The position numbers and the translations under genes were made by a program. Positions 1-6,384 of a stretch of 7,942 nt of DNA are shown here, piece after piece; the first letter of the stretch is position 1; each line of letters opens with the position of its first letter. The notes beneath the pieces were generated by a model. It worked only from the letters and a program-made list of their open reading frames with translations, was not told the DNA's origin and made no database searches. The DNA comes from Candidatus Bipolaricaulota bacterium (GTDB lineage Bacteria > Bipolaricaulota > Bipolaricaulia > RBG-16-55-9), in assembly GCA_018609825.1 (NCBI GenBank), contig JAHEOA010000082.1, positions 1-7,942 of the forward strand. Reading direction: 5' to 3'.

Positions 1-415
1 CAGAGCTTCTTTGGCGAGCTTGCCGCAATCCCCCCGATAGGCATCGGTTGATCCCCACGAAGGGGCGATCCCGGGATGGCCATCGGCATCGACCTCGGGC
101 ATCATGCCATGGGCAAGGAAGAATGAGAACCCGTCTCGCCGGGAGACTTTTTCACCGTCGTCGGGCACCTGACCCCCATCTCTTCCTCGTCGTCAACGTA
201 TTGCAACACACATTCGCCGCTATGTGGGGACGAGAGAACGGCACTTCGGCTCTTTTTTCTCTAACGGACCCAATCATCCAGAGTTCTCCACCTCGACGGT
301 CCGGTCCTGGACGTGGACATCCGAGGGGCGGGTCAACTCACCCTTATGGGCAACAACGCCGGGCATGCGCCGAGCCCCCCGACAGAGAACGTGTCTGGAA
401 CCCCGCTTTCGCGGC

Positions 416-421
416 TATCAT
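416..421 (+). promoter_or_regulatory. Possible -10 box for the exported protein gene
   Basis: TATCAT matches the bacterial -10 consensus at five of six positions and lies in a locally AT-richer patch of an otherwise GC-rich region. Transcription would start near 428, giving a leader of about 33 bases that contains the Shine-Dalgarno site at 448-454. I find no good -35 hexamer 16-18 bases upstream, so this is tentative. Confidence 0.25.
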
Positions 422-447
422 GTATATCAGACCGACTCCGCTCGAAC

Positions 448-454
448 GAGGTGA
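448..454 (+). promoter_or_regulatory. Shine-Dalgarno site that selects the TTG start at 461
   Basis: GAGGTGA is a seven-base match to the 16S rRNA anti-Shine-Dalgarno sequence and lies six bases before the TTG at 461. A second candidate, GGAGG at 476-480, is ten bases before another in-frame TTG at 491. That later start would give a signal peptide with no positively charged n-region, so the first start is preferred. Confidence 0.6.
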
Positions 455-460
455 CCCATC

Positions 461-1039
461 TTGAGGACGCCACACGGAGGCAACTGCCGCTTGGTCCCGA
501 TCATCGCAACGCTCGTCCTGACCGGCCTGTTGGCTGGATCGGGCAGCGCAATGGGCCAGTCGTCGACGGAGATCGACCTGACGATCGCCCCGTCGTCGCC
601 CACGCCGACGGACGCCGTCCAAATCACCGTCTCCGGGACCTGGCGCAACGCCTGCGTGCCGCAGGATCCCGAGACCACGGTCGAGGGCACCGAGATCACC
701 ATCGCCACCTCGGTGGACCGGGCGCTATGCGCCGAGGTGCTCACCGACTTCAGCTTCACCGTCGACTTGGGGAGACTGGAGCCCGGGTCCTATCAGGTGA
801 CCGTGACGTATCGGCAGGCCGACCGGGATCCGGAGGTCATTGCCCAAGGCGGCTTCGACGTAAACGCATCGACTTCCGATCCCTGCGACTATGACGCCGA
901 CGGGGACGGCGTCATCGACGACGCCGAGCTCATCGCCGCCATCGACGACTGGGTGGCGGGCGCCATCTCGGATCGCGTGCTCTGGCGACTGATCGACTGG
1001 TGGATCGCGGGAACAGCGGGGTGCGCCGAGTCGCCGTGA
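461..1039 (+). CDS. Exported protein with beta-sandwich domain and EF-hand/dockerin-like C-terminal module
   Basis: A 192-residue hypothetical secreted protein. The TTG start is chosen for its GAGGTGA site; an in-frame TGA at 452-454 rules out a longer form. Residues 1-32 look like a signal peptide: Arg2 and Arg10, a hydrophobic core from about 11 to 26, and a small-residue cleavage region around Gly-Ser-Ala 28-30. Residues 36-134 alternate like a beta-sandwich, with Cys65 and Cys90 placed to form a disulfide. The tail contains one ideal EF-hand calcium loop, Asp145 to Glu156 (Asp at 1, 3, 5 and 9, Gly at 6, Ile at 8, Glu at 12), followed by two similar amphipathic segments (AIDDWVAG and LIDWWIAG) and bracketed by Cys142 and Cys188. 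This resembles a dockerin half-repeat pair that kept one calcium loop. Likely location is outside the cytoplasmic membrane. Function is unknown; adhesion, surface assembly or sorting are inferences. The gene converges on the PurD homologue, with 58 bases between the stops and no clear terminator. Confidence 0.8.
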   Translation: MRTPHGGNCRLVPIIATLVLTGLLAGSGSAMGQSSTEIDLTIAPSSPTPTDAVQITVSGTWRNACVPQDPETTVEGTEITIATSVDRALCAEVLTDFSFTVDLGRLEPGSYQVTVTYRQADRDPEVIAQGGFDVNASTSDPCDYDADGDGVIDDAELIAAIDDWVAGAISDRVLWRLIDWWIAGTAGCAESP

Positions 1040-1097
1040 CGGCACGTCCCCTCGTCCATCACGCAACTCGCCTGTGGAGTCGGGAACGATCTACGGC

Positions 1098-2393
1098 TCA
1101 GGTCCGGCGGGCGACGGACTCGCCGATGTCGGCCCGGTAGCGCATGCCGCGGAACCGAATGCGCTCAATCGCGTCATACGCCCGCTCGCGGGCCTCCGTG
1201 CCGTCCGCGCCGAGCCCCGTGATGGTCAGGACGCGTCCCCCGCGCGTCACGAGCTGCCCTCGACGCAGATCCGTCCCGTGCTGATCGACCGTGACATTCG
1301 GGAGCCGCTCAACCTCGGCCAATCCCGTAATCGGTTCGCCCTGGTGGGTCAGCTGGTCGGGGTAACCCGACACGCAGGCCACCACGCTCACCGCCGTGCC
1401 TTCACGCCATCGGAGCTCCGCCAGATCCAAGCGGCCGTCCGCACAAGCCGACAGGACCGGATAGAGGTCGCTCCCCAACAGTGCCAACAGCGCCTGGGCT
1501 TGCGGGTCGCCCAGTGATGCCCCATACGTCAGCGCGTACGGCTTGCCCTTCGGATCGATCCGCAACCCCAGGTCCCATGCCCCCGCGCTCGTCGCCCGTT
1601 CCGCGTGCCACCCGTCGAGCGTCGGCAAGAGGATCTCCGCCTCCACGCGCCCGTAAACTTGCTCGTTCAACGCTGTGGCTGGCGCGTGGGCGCCCATGCC
1701 CGGGGTGCCGGGGCCGGTCTCGCCATCCGCCAAGCGTCGGTGGACGTGGACGGGTGGGGTTGTCACCAACGTCTCGCCGTCCGTGAGCGCGGCGAGCGAG
1801 ACGTCCTCTCCCCTCACGCCCTCCTCGATGACCACGTGGTCACCGACCCCGCACTCGCGATCGGCCAAGAGCCGTTGCAAAGCCCGCTCGGCCTCACGAA
1901 CGGTCCGTACGGGACGGCGACCGCGACCGTAACAGGGCTCCTCGGCCTGGATCACGAACGGCTGCTGGGGCGACTCGGCCCATACGGCCTCCAGATAGGT
2001 CAAGGCCGGATTGGGGTGGGTGAAGACCCGATACGACGGCGTCGGAATCCCGTTTCGCTCCATGAAACGCTTGGCGCAGATGCTGCTGGCGGCGAGTTGA
2101 GCCGTCCGCTGACCGAAGCCGAAGACGCGCAAGCCCCGCCGGCGCAACTCGTCCGCGGCCCCCTGCATCAGCGGCTGTTCGGCCCCCGCGACCACGAGGT
2201 CGACGGCCTCGCGAGCGGCCAACGCGATGAGGTCGCTCGGCTCGGCCTGCGGGACGTTGAAGACCCCCGCCAAGGCCTCGGTGCCCGCGTTGCCCGGCGC
2301 ACACAGCACGCGATCGACGTCGGCGTCGTCGGCCAGCGACCGAGCGAGGGCGTGCTCGCGTCCGCCGTCTCCGATGATCAGGACCGTCGCCAT
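1098..2393 (-). CDS. purD: PurD (phosphoribosylamine-glycine ligase) homologue with degenerate ATP-grasp active site
   Basis: This 431-residue protein has normal PurD length and aligns end to end with the family. PurD makes glycinamide ribonucleotide from phosphoribosylamine, glycine and ATP in purine synthesis. Kept motifs include GGREHALA (10-17), APGNAG (32-37), IPTPSY (116-121), VIEE (188-191), TGP (226-228), GMGA (232-235), SDLYPVL (308-314), SGYP (342-345) and GGRVL (385-389). The expected working residues are not kept. The KADGLAAGKG-type ATP loop reads Q149-A-E-E-P-C-Y-G-R-G. The DHKR motif reads V217-H-R-R. The EFN(C)RFGDPE motif, which supplies the metal-binding Glu and Asn, reads T289-Y-G-A-S-L-G-D-P-Q298. 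The SK(A/V)F motif reads S104-I-C. The frame is intact, so it is not a simple pseudogene. A dead or repurposed paralogue is inferred; a drifted true PurD is the alternative. There is no Shine-Dalgarno site before the ATG, and a -10-like TAGAAT eight bases upstream suggests leaderless translation. Confidence 0.88.
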   Translation of the reverse strand: MATVLIIGDGGREHALARSLADDADVDRVLCAPGNAGTEALAGVFNVPQAEPSDLIALAAREAVDLVVAGAEQPLMQGAADELRRRGLRVFGFGQRTAQLAASSICAKRFMERNGIPTPSYRVFTHPNPALTYLEAVWAESPQQPFVIQAEEPCYGRGRRPVRTVREAERALQRLLADRECGVGDHVVIEEGVRGEDVSLAALTDGETLVTTPPVHVHRRLADGETGPGTPGMGAHAPATALNEQVYGRVEAEILLPTLDGWHAERATSAGAWDLGLRIDPKGKPYALTYGASLGDPQAQALLALLGSDLYPVLSACADGRLDLAELRWREGTAVSVVACVSGYPDQLTHQGEPITGLAEVERLPNVTVDQHGTDLRRGQLVTRGGRVLTITGLGADGTEARERAYDAIERIRFRGMRYRADIGESVARRT

Positions 2394-2401
2394 AACGCGC
2401 C

Positions 2402-2430
2402 ATTCTAGACCGTCGGATCGCGGGATTCAG
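2402..2430 (-). promoter_or_regulatory. Possible leaderless promoter of the PurD homologue
   Basis: Read on the minus strand, CTGAAT (2425-2430) is followed by a 17-base spacer and TAGAAT (2402-2407). TAGAAT matches five of six -10 consensus positions; CTGAAT matches only the central TGA of the -35. Transcription would begin about two bases before the ATG at 2393, which would explain why no Shine-Dalgarno site is visible. Confidence 0.3.
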
Positions 2431-2437
2431 CCCCAGA

Positions 2438-2455
2438 TGCTGATCGAGATCGGCA
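2438..2455. promoter_or_regulatory. Operator-like dyad with two GATC cores
   Basis: The 18 bases have the symmetric form TGC-n-GATC-nn-GATC-n-GCA. They lie between the two divergent promoter-like sequences, where a regulator could act on both genes. CCCC at 2431-2434 and GGGG at 2456-2459 flank the dyad, so a transcript could also fold here. Operator function is inferred from symmetry and position only. Confidence 0.25.
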
Positions 2456-2479
2456 GGGGCGTTCTCGGCCCATGACCCA

Positions 2480-2498
2480 GATCGTTGCACTGACGATC
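2480..2498. promoter_or_regulatory. Inverted repeat over the CDC48 -35 region
   Basis: GATCGT (2480-2485) and ACGATC (2493-2498) form a perfect 6-bp inverted repeat separated by seven bases. The repeat covers the TTGCAC -35 candidate of the CDC48 promoter, a typical place for a repressor site. The protein that might bind is unknown. Confidence 0.3.
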
Positions 2499-2513
2499 CC
2501 GATCCTTTACATA
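2485..2513 (+). promoter_or_regulatory. Possible promoter of the CDC48 ATPase gene
   Basis: TTGCAC (2485-2490) and TACATA (2508-2513) are separated by exactly 17 bases. Each matches only about three of six sigma-70 consensus positions. The spacing and the AT-rich TTTACATAG patch in a GC-rich gap are the main support. The leader to the ATG would be about 25 bases and would include the ribosome binding site. Confidence 0.3.
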
Positions 2514-2530
2514 GACACCAGGAAAGCGCA

Positions 2531-2536
2531 AGGGGG
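2531..2536 (+). promoter_or_regulatory. Ribosome binding site deciding the CDC48 start at 2545
   Basis: AGGGGG lies eight bases before the ATG at 2545. Another ATG at 2537 directly follows this purine tract, but it is in a different frame and too close to it. The frame starting at 2545 carries the whole CDC48 N-domain, so that start is chosen. Confidence 0.55.
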
Positions 2537-2544
2537 ATGGTCCG

Positions 2545-4851
2545 ATGCCTACGAAGACGAGCCAGAGCGTCAAACTTCAGGTTGCCAGTGCCAACGCGCA
2601 GGACGTCGGGAAGGGCGTCGCCCGCGTTTCGCGCGACGCGCTGCAAGCGCTGGGCGTCCGCGAAGGCGAAGTCCTGCAGATCAGCGGCAAGCGGTCCACC
2701 GCCGCGATCGCGTTGCCGCCCTATCCCCAGGACGAAGGACTGGACATCATCCGGCTTGACGGTCTACAGCGCGCCAACGCCGGCGTCGGCATCCGCGACA
2801 CGGTCGAGCTCGACAAAGCCGAGATGAAGCCTGCCCGCAAGGTCACGCTCGCTCCCGCCCAACAGAACATCTATCTGCAGGGGTCGGGCGAGGCCCTCAA
2901 GCGGACCTTGTTCCAGCGGCCGCTCGTCTCGGGCGACGTCATCTCCACGTCGGTGTATCGGCGCACGCCCGGCATGGACCGTCGCATGTTCCCCGACGAC
3001 ATCTTCCGCTCGTTCTTCGAGCAGCAGACGTTCGGGCTGCAGGAGATTCGGCTCATGGTGACCGACACGAACCCGAAGGGGGTCGTCCAGGTCACCGCCG
3101 AGACCGAGATCGAGCTCCAGCCCCAATACACGGAACCCAAAGAGGAGGGCATCCGCGGCACCGACGTGACGTACGACGACGTCGGCGGCATCGGGCGCAC
3201 CATCGACCAAGTGCGCGAGATGATCGAGCTGCCCCTGAAACATCCCGAACTCTTCCAACGGCTCGGCATTGACCCGCCCAAGGGCGTGCTGCTGCACGGC
3301 CCGCCGGGCACGGGCAAGACGCTCTTGGCTCGGGCCATCGCCAACGAGAGCGAGGCCAGCTTCCACCACCTGGCCGGCCCCGAGATCATGGGCAAGTATT
3401 ACGGCGAGTCGGAGGAGCGCCTTCGCGAGATCTTCGACGAGGCGGAAGCGAACGCCCCGGCCATCGTCTTCATCGACGAGATCGACGCCATCGCGCCCAA
3501 GCGCGACCAAGCGAGCGGCGAGGTGGAGCGGCGCATCGTGGCCCAGCTTCTCTCGCTCATGGACGGCTTGGAGCCGCGCCAGAACGTCATCGTCATCGGC
3601 GCCACCAACCGCGAGGGCGCGCTCGACGAAGCGCTCCGACGGCCGGGCCGATTCGATCGCGAGATCGAGATCGGCGTCCCCGACGCCGACGGCCGTCTGG
3701 AGATCCTCAACATTCACACGCGCGGGATGCCGCTCGAGGAGGACGTGGATTTGAACGAGCTGGCCCACACGACCTACGGCTTCGTCGGCGCGGATCTGGC
3801 CTCGTTGGCCCGCGAGGCGGCCATCCACGCCCTGCGTCGCAATCTTCCCAACATCGACCTCGACACCGACGAGATTCCCGCCGAACAGCTCGAGGGCATC
3901 ACGGTCGGCCGCCACGACTTCTTGGACGCGCTCAAGCAGATTCAGCCGTCGGCGCTGCGCGAGATCATGATCCAGATGCCGGACACGCACTGGGACGACA
4001 TCGGCGGGCTCGACGACGCCAAACAGACCCTGCGCGAGGGCGTCGAACTGCCGCTCAAGAGCCCCGAGGCGTTCGGGCGACTCGGCATCCGCCCCGCCAA
4101 GGGGTTCCTGATGTTCGGCCCACCGGGCACGGGCAAGACCCTTCTCGCCAAGGCCGTCGCTCGCGAGGCCGAGGCCAACTTCATCGCGACGAAGTCGAGC
4201 GACCTGCTCTCCAAGTGGTACGGCGAGAGCGAACAGCAGATCTCCAAGCTCTTTGCGCGGGCCCGGCAGGTGGCCCCGACCGTCATCTTCATCGACGAGA
4301 TCGAGTCGCTGGCGCCTCAGCGCGGCGGCAGCATGGGGGAACCGGCGGTGACCGAACGCGTCGTCAACACCATTCTGGCGGAGATGGACGGCCTCGAAGA
4401 GCTCCAGGGCGTCGTCGTCATCGGCGCCACCAACCGTCCCGCGCTGATCGACCCGGCGCTATTGCGCCCCGGGCGCTTCGACGAGCTGGTCTACGTCCCG
4501 GTGCCGGACCAGCAAGGCCGGAGGACGATCATTGAGATCCACGCCCGCGACATGCCGCTCGCCGCCGACGTCGACCTCGACAGCCTGGCCGAGCGGACCG
4601 AGGGCTACACCGGCGCTGACCTGGAAGACCTCGTGCGCCGCGCCGGCCTCATGGCGCTGCGCGAGGACCTCGACATGGCCGAGGTCCCCATGCGGCTGTT
4701 CGAGGAGGCCCTCAAGGAGACGCGGGCGTCCGTAACACCGGAGATGGAAGAGGAGTACCGGCATCTCTTGGAGACGCTCCAACAGGAGCAGCCCGACCAG
4801 CGCATCGGCTTCAGCGTCGAGGACGCCGCAAGCCAGGCCACGGCGCAGTAA
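2545..4851 (+). CDS. CDC48/VAT (p97)-family AAA+ ATPase, two-ring unfoldase
   Basis: A complete 768-residue type II AAA+ ATPase. The family forms cytoplasmic hexamers that use ATP to unfold or extract proteins. Residues about 8-95 form the double-psi barrel N-domain and about 105-190 the second N-subdomain, which contains an Arg/Phe-rich segment (YRRTPGMDRR through FFEQQTF). Ring D1 has Walker A GPPGTGKT 252-259 (Lys258), Walker B FIDE to Glu312, sensor Asn355, and RRPGR with Arg366 and Arg369. Ring D2 has Walker A 525-532 (Lys531), Walker B to Glu585, Asn630, and RPGR with Arg641 and Arg644. All expected catalytic residues are present in both rings. Pore loops are K284-Y-Y-G and K557-W-Y-G, aromatic in both rings. 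The C-terminus (ASQATAQ) has no hydrophobic-Tyr-X proteasome-docking motif. The D1-D2 linker and the N-domain phrasing (LDIIRLDGLQRANAGVG) resemble bacterial CDC48 members. The gene diverges from the PurD homologue and converges on the MFS gene. Confidence 0.96.
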   Translation: MPTKTSQSVKLQVASANAQDVGKGVARVSRDALQALGVREGEVLQISGKRSTAAIALPPYPQDEGLDIIRLDGLQRANAGVGIRDTVELDKAEMKPARKVTLAPAQQNIYLQGSGEALKRTLFQRPLVSGDVISTSVYRRTPGMDRRMFPDDIFRSFFEQQTFGLQEIRLMVTDTNPKGVVQVTAETEIELQPQYTEPKEEGIRGTDVTYDDVGGIGRTIDQVREMIELPLKHPELFQRLGIDPPKGVLLHGPPGTGKTLLARAIANESEASFHHLAGPEIMGKYYGESEERLREIFDEAEANAPAIVFIDEIDAIAPKRDQASGEVERRIVAQLLSLMDGLEPRQNVIVIGATNREGALDEALRRPGRFDREIEIGVPDADGRLEILNIHTRGMPLEEDVDLNELAHTTYGFVGADLASLAREAAIHALRRNLPNIDLDTDEIPAEQLEGITVGRHDFLDALKQIQPSALREIMIQMPDTHWDDIGGLDDAKQTLREGVELPLKSPEAFGRLGIRPAKGFLMFGPPGTGKTLLAKAVAREAEANFIATKSSDLLSKWYGESEQQISKLFARARQVAPTVIFIDEIESLAPQRGGSMGEPAVTERVVNTILAEMDGLEELQGVVVIGATNRPALIDPALLRPGRFDELVYVPVPDQQGRRTIIEIHARDMPLAADVDLDSLAERTEGYTGADLEDLVRRAGLMALREDLDMAEVPMRLFEEALKETRASVTPEMEEEYRHLLETLQQEQPDQRIGFSVEDAASQATAQ

Positions 4852-4870
4852 GTCCGTCGTAAGTCCGTCG
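4849..4870 (+). repeat. 11-bp tandem duplication spanning the CDC48 stop codon
   Basis: TAAGTCCGTCG occurs twice head to tail (4849-4859 and 4860-4870). The first copy supplies the TAA stop codon. A shorter tandem repeat of GCTCGTC follows at 4877-4890. This looks like recent slippage in the non-coding gap and does not affect the reading frame. Confidence 0.85.
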
Positions 4871-4910
4871 CCTGGCGCTCGTCGCTCGTCGCTGAGCAGA
4901 GGGAGGTCGC

Positions 4911-4945
4911 GATCCGTCGTCTCGTGGTGTCGCTCCACTCGGATC
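4911..4945. terminator. Weak stem-loop between convergent CDC48 and MFS genes
   Basis: GATCCG (4911-4916) can pair with CGGATC (4940-4945), and inside it GTGG (4924-4927) can pair with CCAC (4935-4938). The outer arm overlaps the MFS stop codon by two bases. There is no T-tract on either strand, so terminator function is doubtful. Confidence 0.2.
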
Positions 4946-6281
4946 AGCCTGAGGCCTTCGTCGGCTTCTTGAACCAGAGGTTGGCCAGCCCCAACGCGAA
5001 CGGGATGAGGGCCGAGATCGCGAGCACCGTCTCGTAGCTGCCCATCACGTCCCGTGCGATGCCGAACGGCATCGGCCCCAACGCCGAGCCGAAGATGACC
5101 ACCGTCGTCGTCACGCCGGTGATGCTGCCCAAGTGCAGGCGCCCGAAGTAGCTGGCCCAGATGACGCTGTTGACGGTCCGCGTCAGGCCGTCGGTCAGGC
5201 CCAGGATCCCCCCGTAGACGAGCGCCACGCCGAAGCTGGTCAGGTTCGTCGCCAACAGCAATGCGGCGGTCTGTCCGGCCAGCGCCGTGGCCAGCAGGAA
5301 CCGCGGCGGAATGTAGTCGGCCAGCACGCCGCTGCTCAGGTTCACCACGGCCGTGGTGATCGCGATGGGCAGGAAGACGGCTGCCGCCGCGTCCGCTGAG
5401 AGGCCGTTGTCGCCGAAGATGCTGACCATGTGGAAGAACAGCCCCGTCGAGAGCATCGCCTTGGAGGCCACGCCGAGCGCCACCAGCCAGAAGACCGGCG
5501 TCCGGATGGCCTCGTCCAGCGACCAGTTGACTTCCCGGAGGTCGCCTTCGGCTTGCGGGTCGTTCGCGGGATCGTCGGCCGCGTTGGCAACGCGCCCGTC
5601 GGGCAAGAGCCCATGGTCCTCGGGCCGATTGCGAGCGAAGATCAGCCCGAGCGGCACCATCACCGCCAGCACCAGCCCCCCGAGCGCATAGTAGGCCACG
5701 TGCCAGTCGAACGCGCCGATGAGCACGTGGATCAGGTTGGGGAAGCCGCCCACGCCCACGATGGACATCGACATGCCGGCGATGCCCATGACCAGCCCGC
5801 GGCGGGCGATCCACCAGCGATTGATGAGGTTCTGGCTGGTCAGCATCAGGCTGCCCTGGCCGAGCATCCGAATGGCAACGAAGCCGATCGCCAGCATGAC
5901 GACGTTGTTCACCGAGCCCATGAAGACGCACGCCAGGCCGAAGGCCAAGGCCACGCCCGTCATGACCGTCCGCGGCCCGCGACGGTCGATCAGACGGCCC
6001 ACGATCGGCAACGCCAAGCTGCCCACGAGCGTCGCGCCCGTGTAGAGCGAGCTGACCAGCGAGCGACTGATGCCCAACTCCGCGATGATGGGCTCCAGGA
6101 AGATGGAGATGGAATAGGTCTGGCCGGGGCTCGTCATGATCATCCCGCCCAGGCCGACGCCCAGGATCACCCAGCCGTAGAAGAACGGCACGCGATGGAC
6201 GAGCGAGCGATCGGTCTCCTCGGGCGTGTTCGTTGCGTGGGTCATGAGCGGAGCGCGAGCCGGGCCGCGCAGATCGGCCAT
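4944..6281 (-). CDS. Major facilitator superfamily transporter, monocarboxylate-porter-like
   Basis: A 445-residue cytoplasmic-membrane secondary transporter. The sequence is strongly hydrophobic and has the length of a 12-helix MFS carrier. The first helix begins at FFYGWVILG (about 33). Motif A is clear as GRLIDRRGPRTV (95-106) in the loop between helices 2 and 3. The two six-helix halves are separated by a polar loop at about 215-250 that contains NRPEDHGLLPDG, an arrangement typical of monocarboxylate/oxalate-porter-like members. The substrate cannot be read from the sequence; an organic anion is a guess from family likeness. Start choice is uncertain. Neither the ATG at 6281 nor an in-frame ATG at 6245 (Met13) has a Shine-Dalgarno site, and a -10-like TACAAT at 6280-6285 overlaps the first ATG. 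If that is the promoter, the real start is 6245, giving 433 residues. Both forms keep all helices. Confidence 0.92.
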   Translation of the reverse strand: MADLRGPARAPLMTHATNTPEETDRSLVHRVPFFYGWVILGVGLGGMIMTSPGQTYSISIFLEPIIAELGISRSLVSSLYTGATLVGSLALPIVGRLIDRRGPRTVMTGVALAFGLACVFMGSVNNVVMLAIGFVAIRMLGQGSLMLTSQNLINRWWIARRGLVMGIAGMSMSIVGVGGFPNLIHVLIGAFDWHVAYYALGGLVLAVMVPLGLIFARNRPEDHGLLPDGRVANAADDPANDPQAEGDLREVNWSLDEAIRTPVFWLVALGVASKAMLSTGLFFHMVSIFGDNGLSADAAAAVFLPIAITTAVVNLSSGVLADYIPPRFLLATALAGQTAALLLATNLTSFGVALVYGGILGLTDGLTRTVNSVIWASYFGRLHLGSITGVTTTVVIFGSALGPMPFGIARDVMGSYETVLAISALIPFALGLANLWFKKPTKASG

Positions 6282-6331
6282 TGTACGGCACGCTGGGCGC
6301 TGCCTCTAGCGGATGGCGTCGACCCGGGGTG

Positions 6332-6360
6332 TTGCCGACGCATCGCGGAACGTCTAGGCT
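6332..6360 (+). promoter_or_regulatory. Possible promoter of the YgjV-like gene
   Basis: TTGCCG (6332-6337, four of six -35 positions) and TAGGCT (6355-6360, three of six) are separated by exactly 17 bases. TAGGCT-type -10 boxes are common in high-GC bacteria. The start site would fall near 6367, just before the strong Shine-Dalgarno site. Confidence 0.3.
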
Positions 6361-6373
6361 GCGGCACGCGCTG

Positions 6374-6380
6374 AAGGAGG
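6374..6380 (+). promoter_or_regulatory. Strong Shine-Dalgarno site of the YgjV-like gene
   Basis: AAGGAGG lies four bases before the ATG at 6385 and runs on into GGG. It is the strongest ribosome binding site in the window and fixes this start. Confidence 0.75.
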
Positions 6381-6384
6381 GGAC

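Larger units (their letters stand above)
1..460. other. Region without a convincing gene
   Basis: I see no credible gene here. The first 51 bases stay open in frame 1 and end in TGA at 49-51, so they could be the last 16 codons of an upstream plus-strand gene, but that is too short to recognise. A small hairpin (CCCC 53-56, GGGG 62-65, flanked by GAT/ATC) sits on that stop codon without a T-tract. Positions 68-112 hold a run of short palindromes. A T6 run lies at 253-258 behind only a weak stem. A long plus-strand reading frame across 48-464 encodes Arg/Pro-rich sequence of the kind produced by non-coding GC-rich DNA, and I do not call it. The last part, from about 416, is the promoter and leader of the next gene. 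Confidence 0.5.

Noticed and set aside
76..126. Short frame starting MAIGIDLG, the same as the start of DnaK
   Set aside because: The match stops after eight residues and a stop codon follows at 124-126. No Hsp70 sequence continues in any frame, so it is probably coincidence.
253..258. T6 run as an intrinsic terminator
   Set aside because: The preceding sequence offers only a 4-bp AGAG/CTCT stem with internal mismatches, too weak to call.
48..464. 138-codon plus-strand frame in the left region
   Set aside because: Arg/Pro/His-rich composition without domain-like order, no ribosome binding site, and it covers the promoter and start of the next gene.
2764..3990. 408-codon minus-strand frame opposite CDC48
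   Set aside because: Antisense shadow of a highly conserved ATPase gene, with repetitive Leu/Val/Asp-rich composition and no recognisable motif.
6280..6285. TACAAT as a -10 box of the MFS gene
   Set aside because: It overlaps the ATG at 6281 and has no -35 partner (TAGAGG at 17 bases). It is kept only as a caution about the start site.
5430..6374. 314-codon plus-strand frame opposite the MFS gene
   Set aside because: Antisense shadow rich in His, Gln and Asp; the opposite strand carries a clear MFS protein with motif A.
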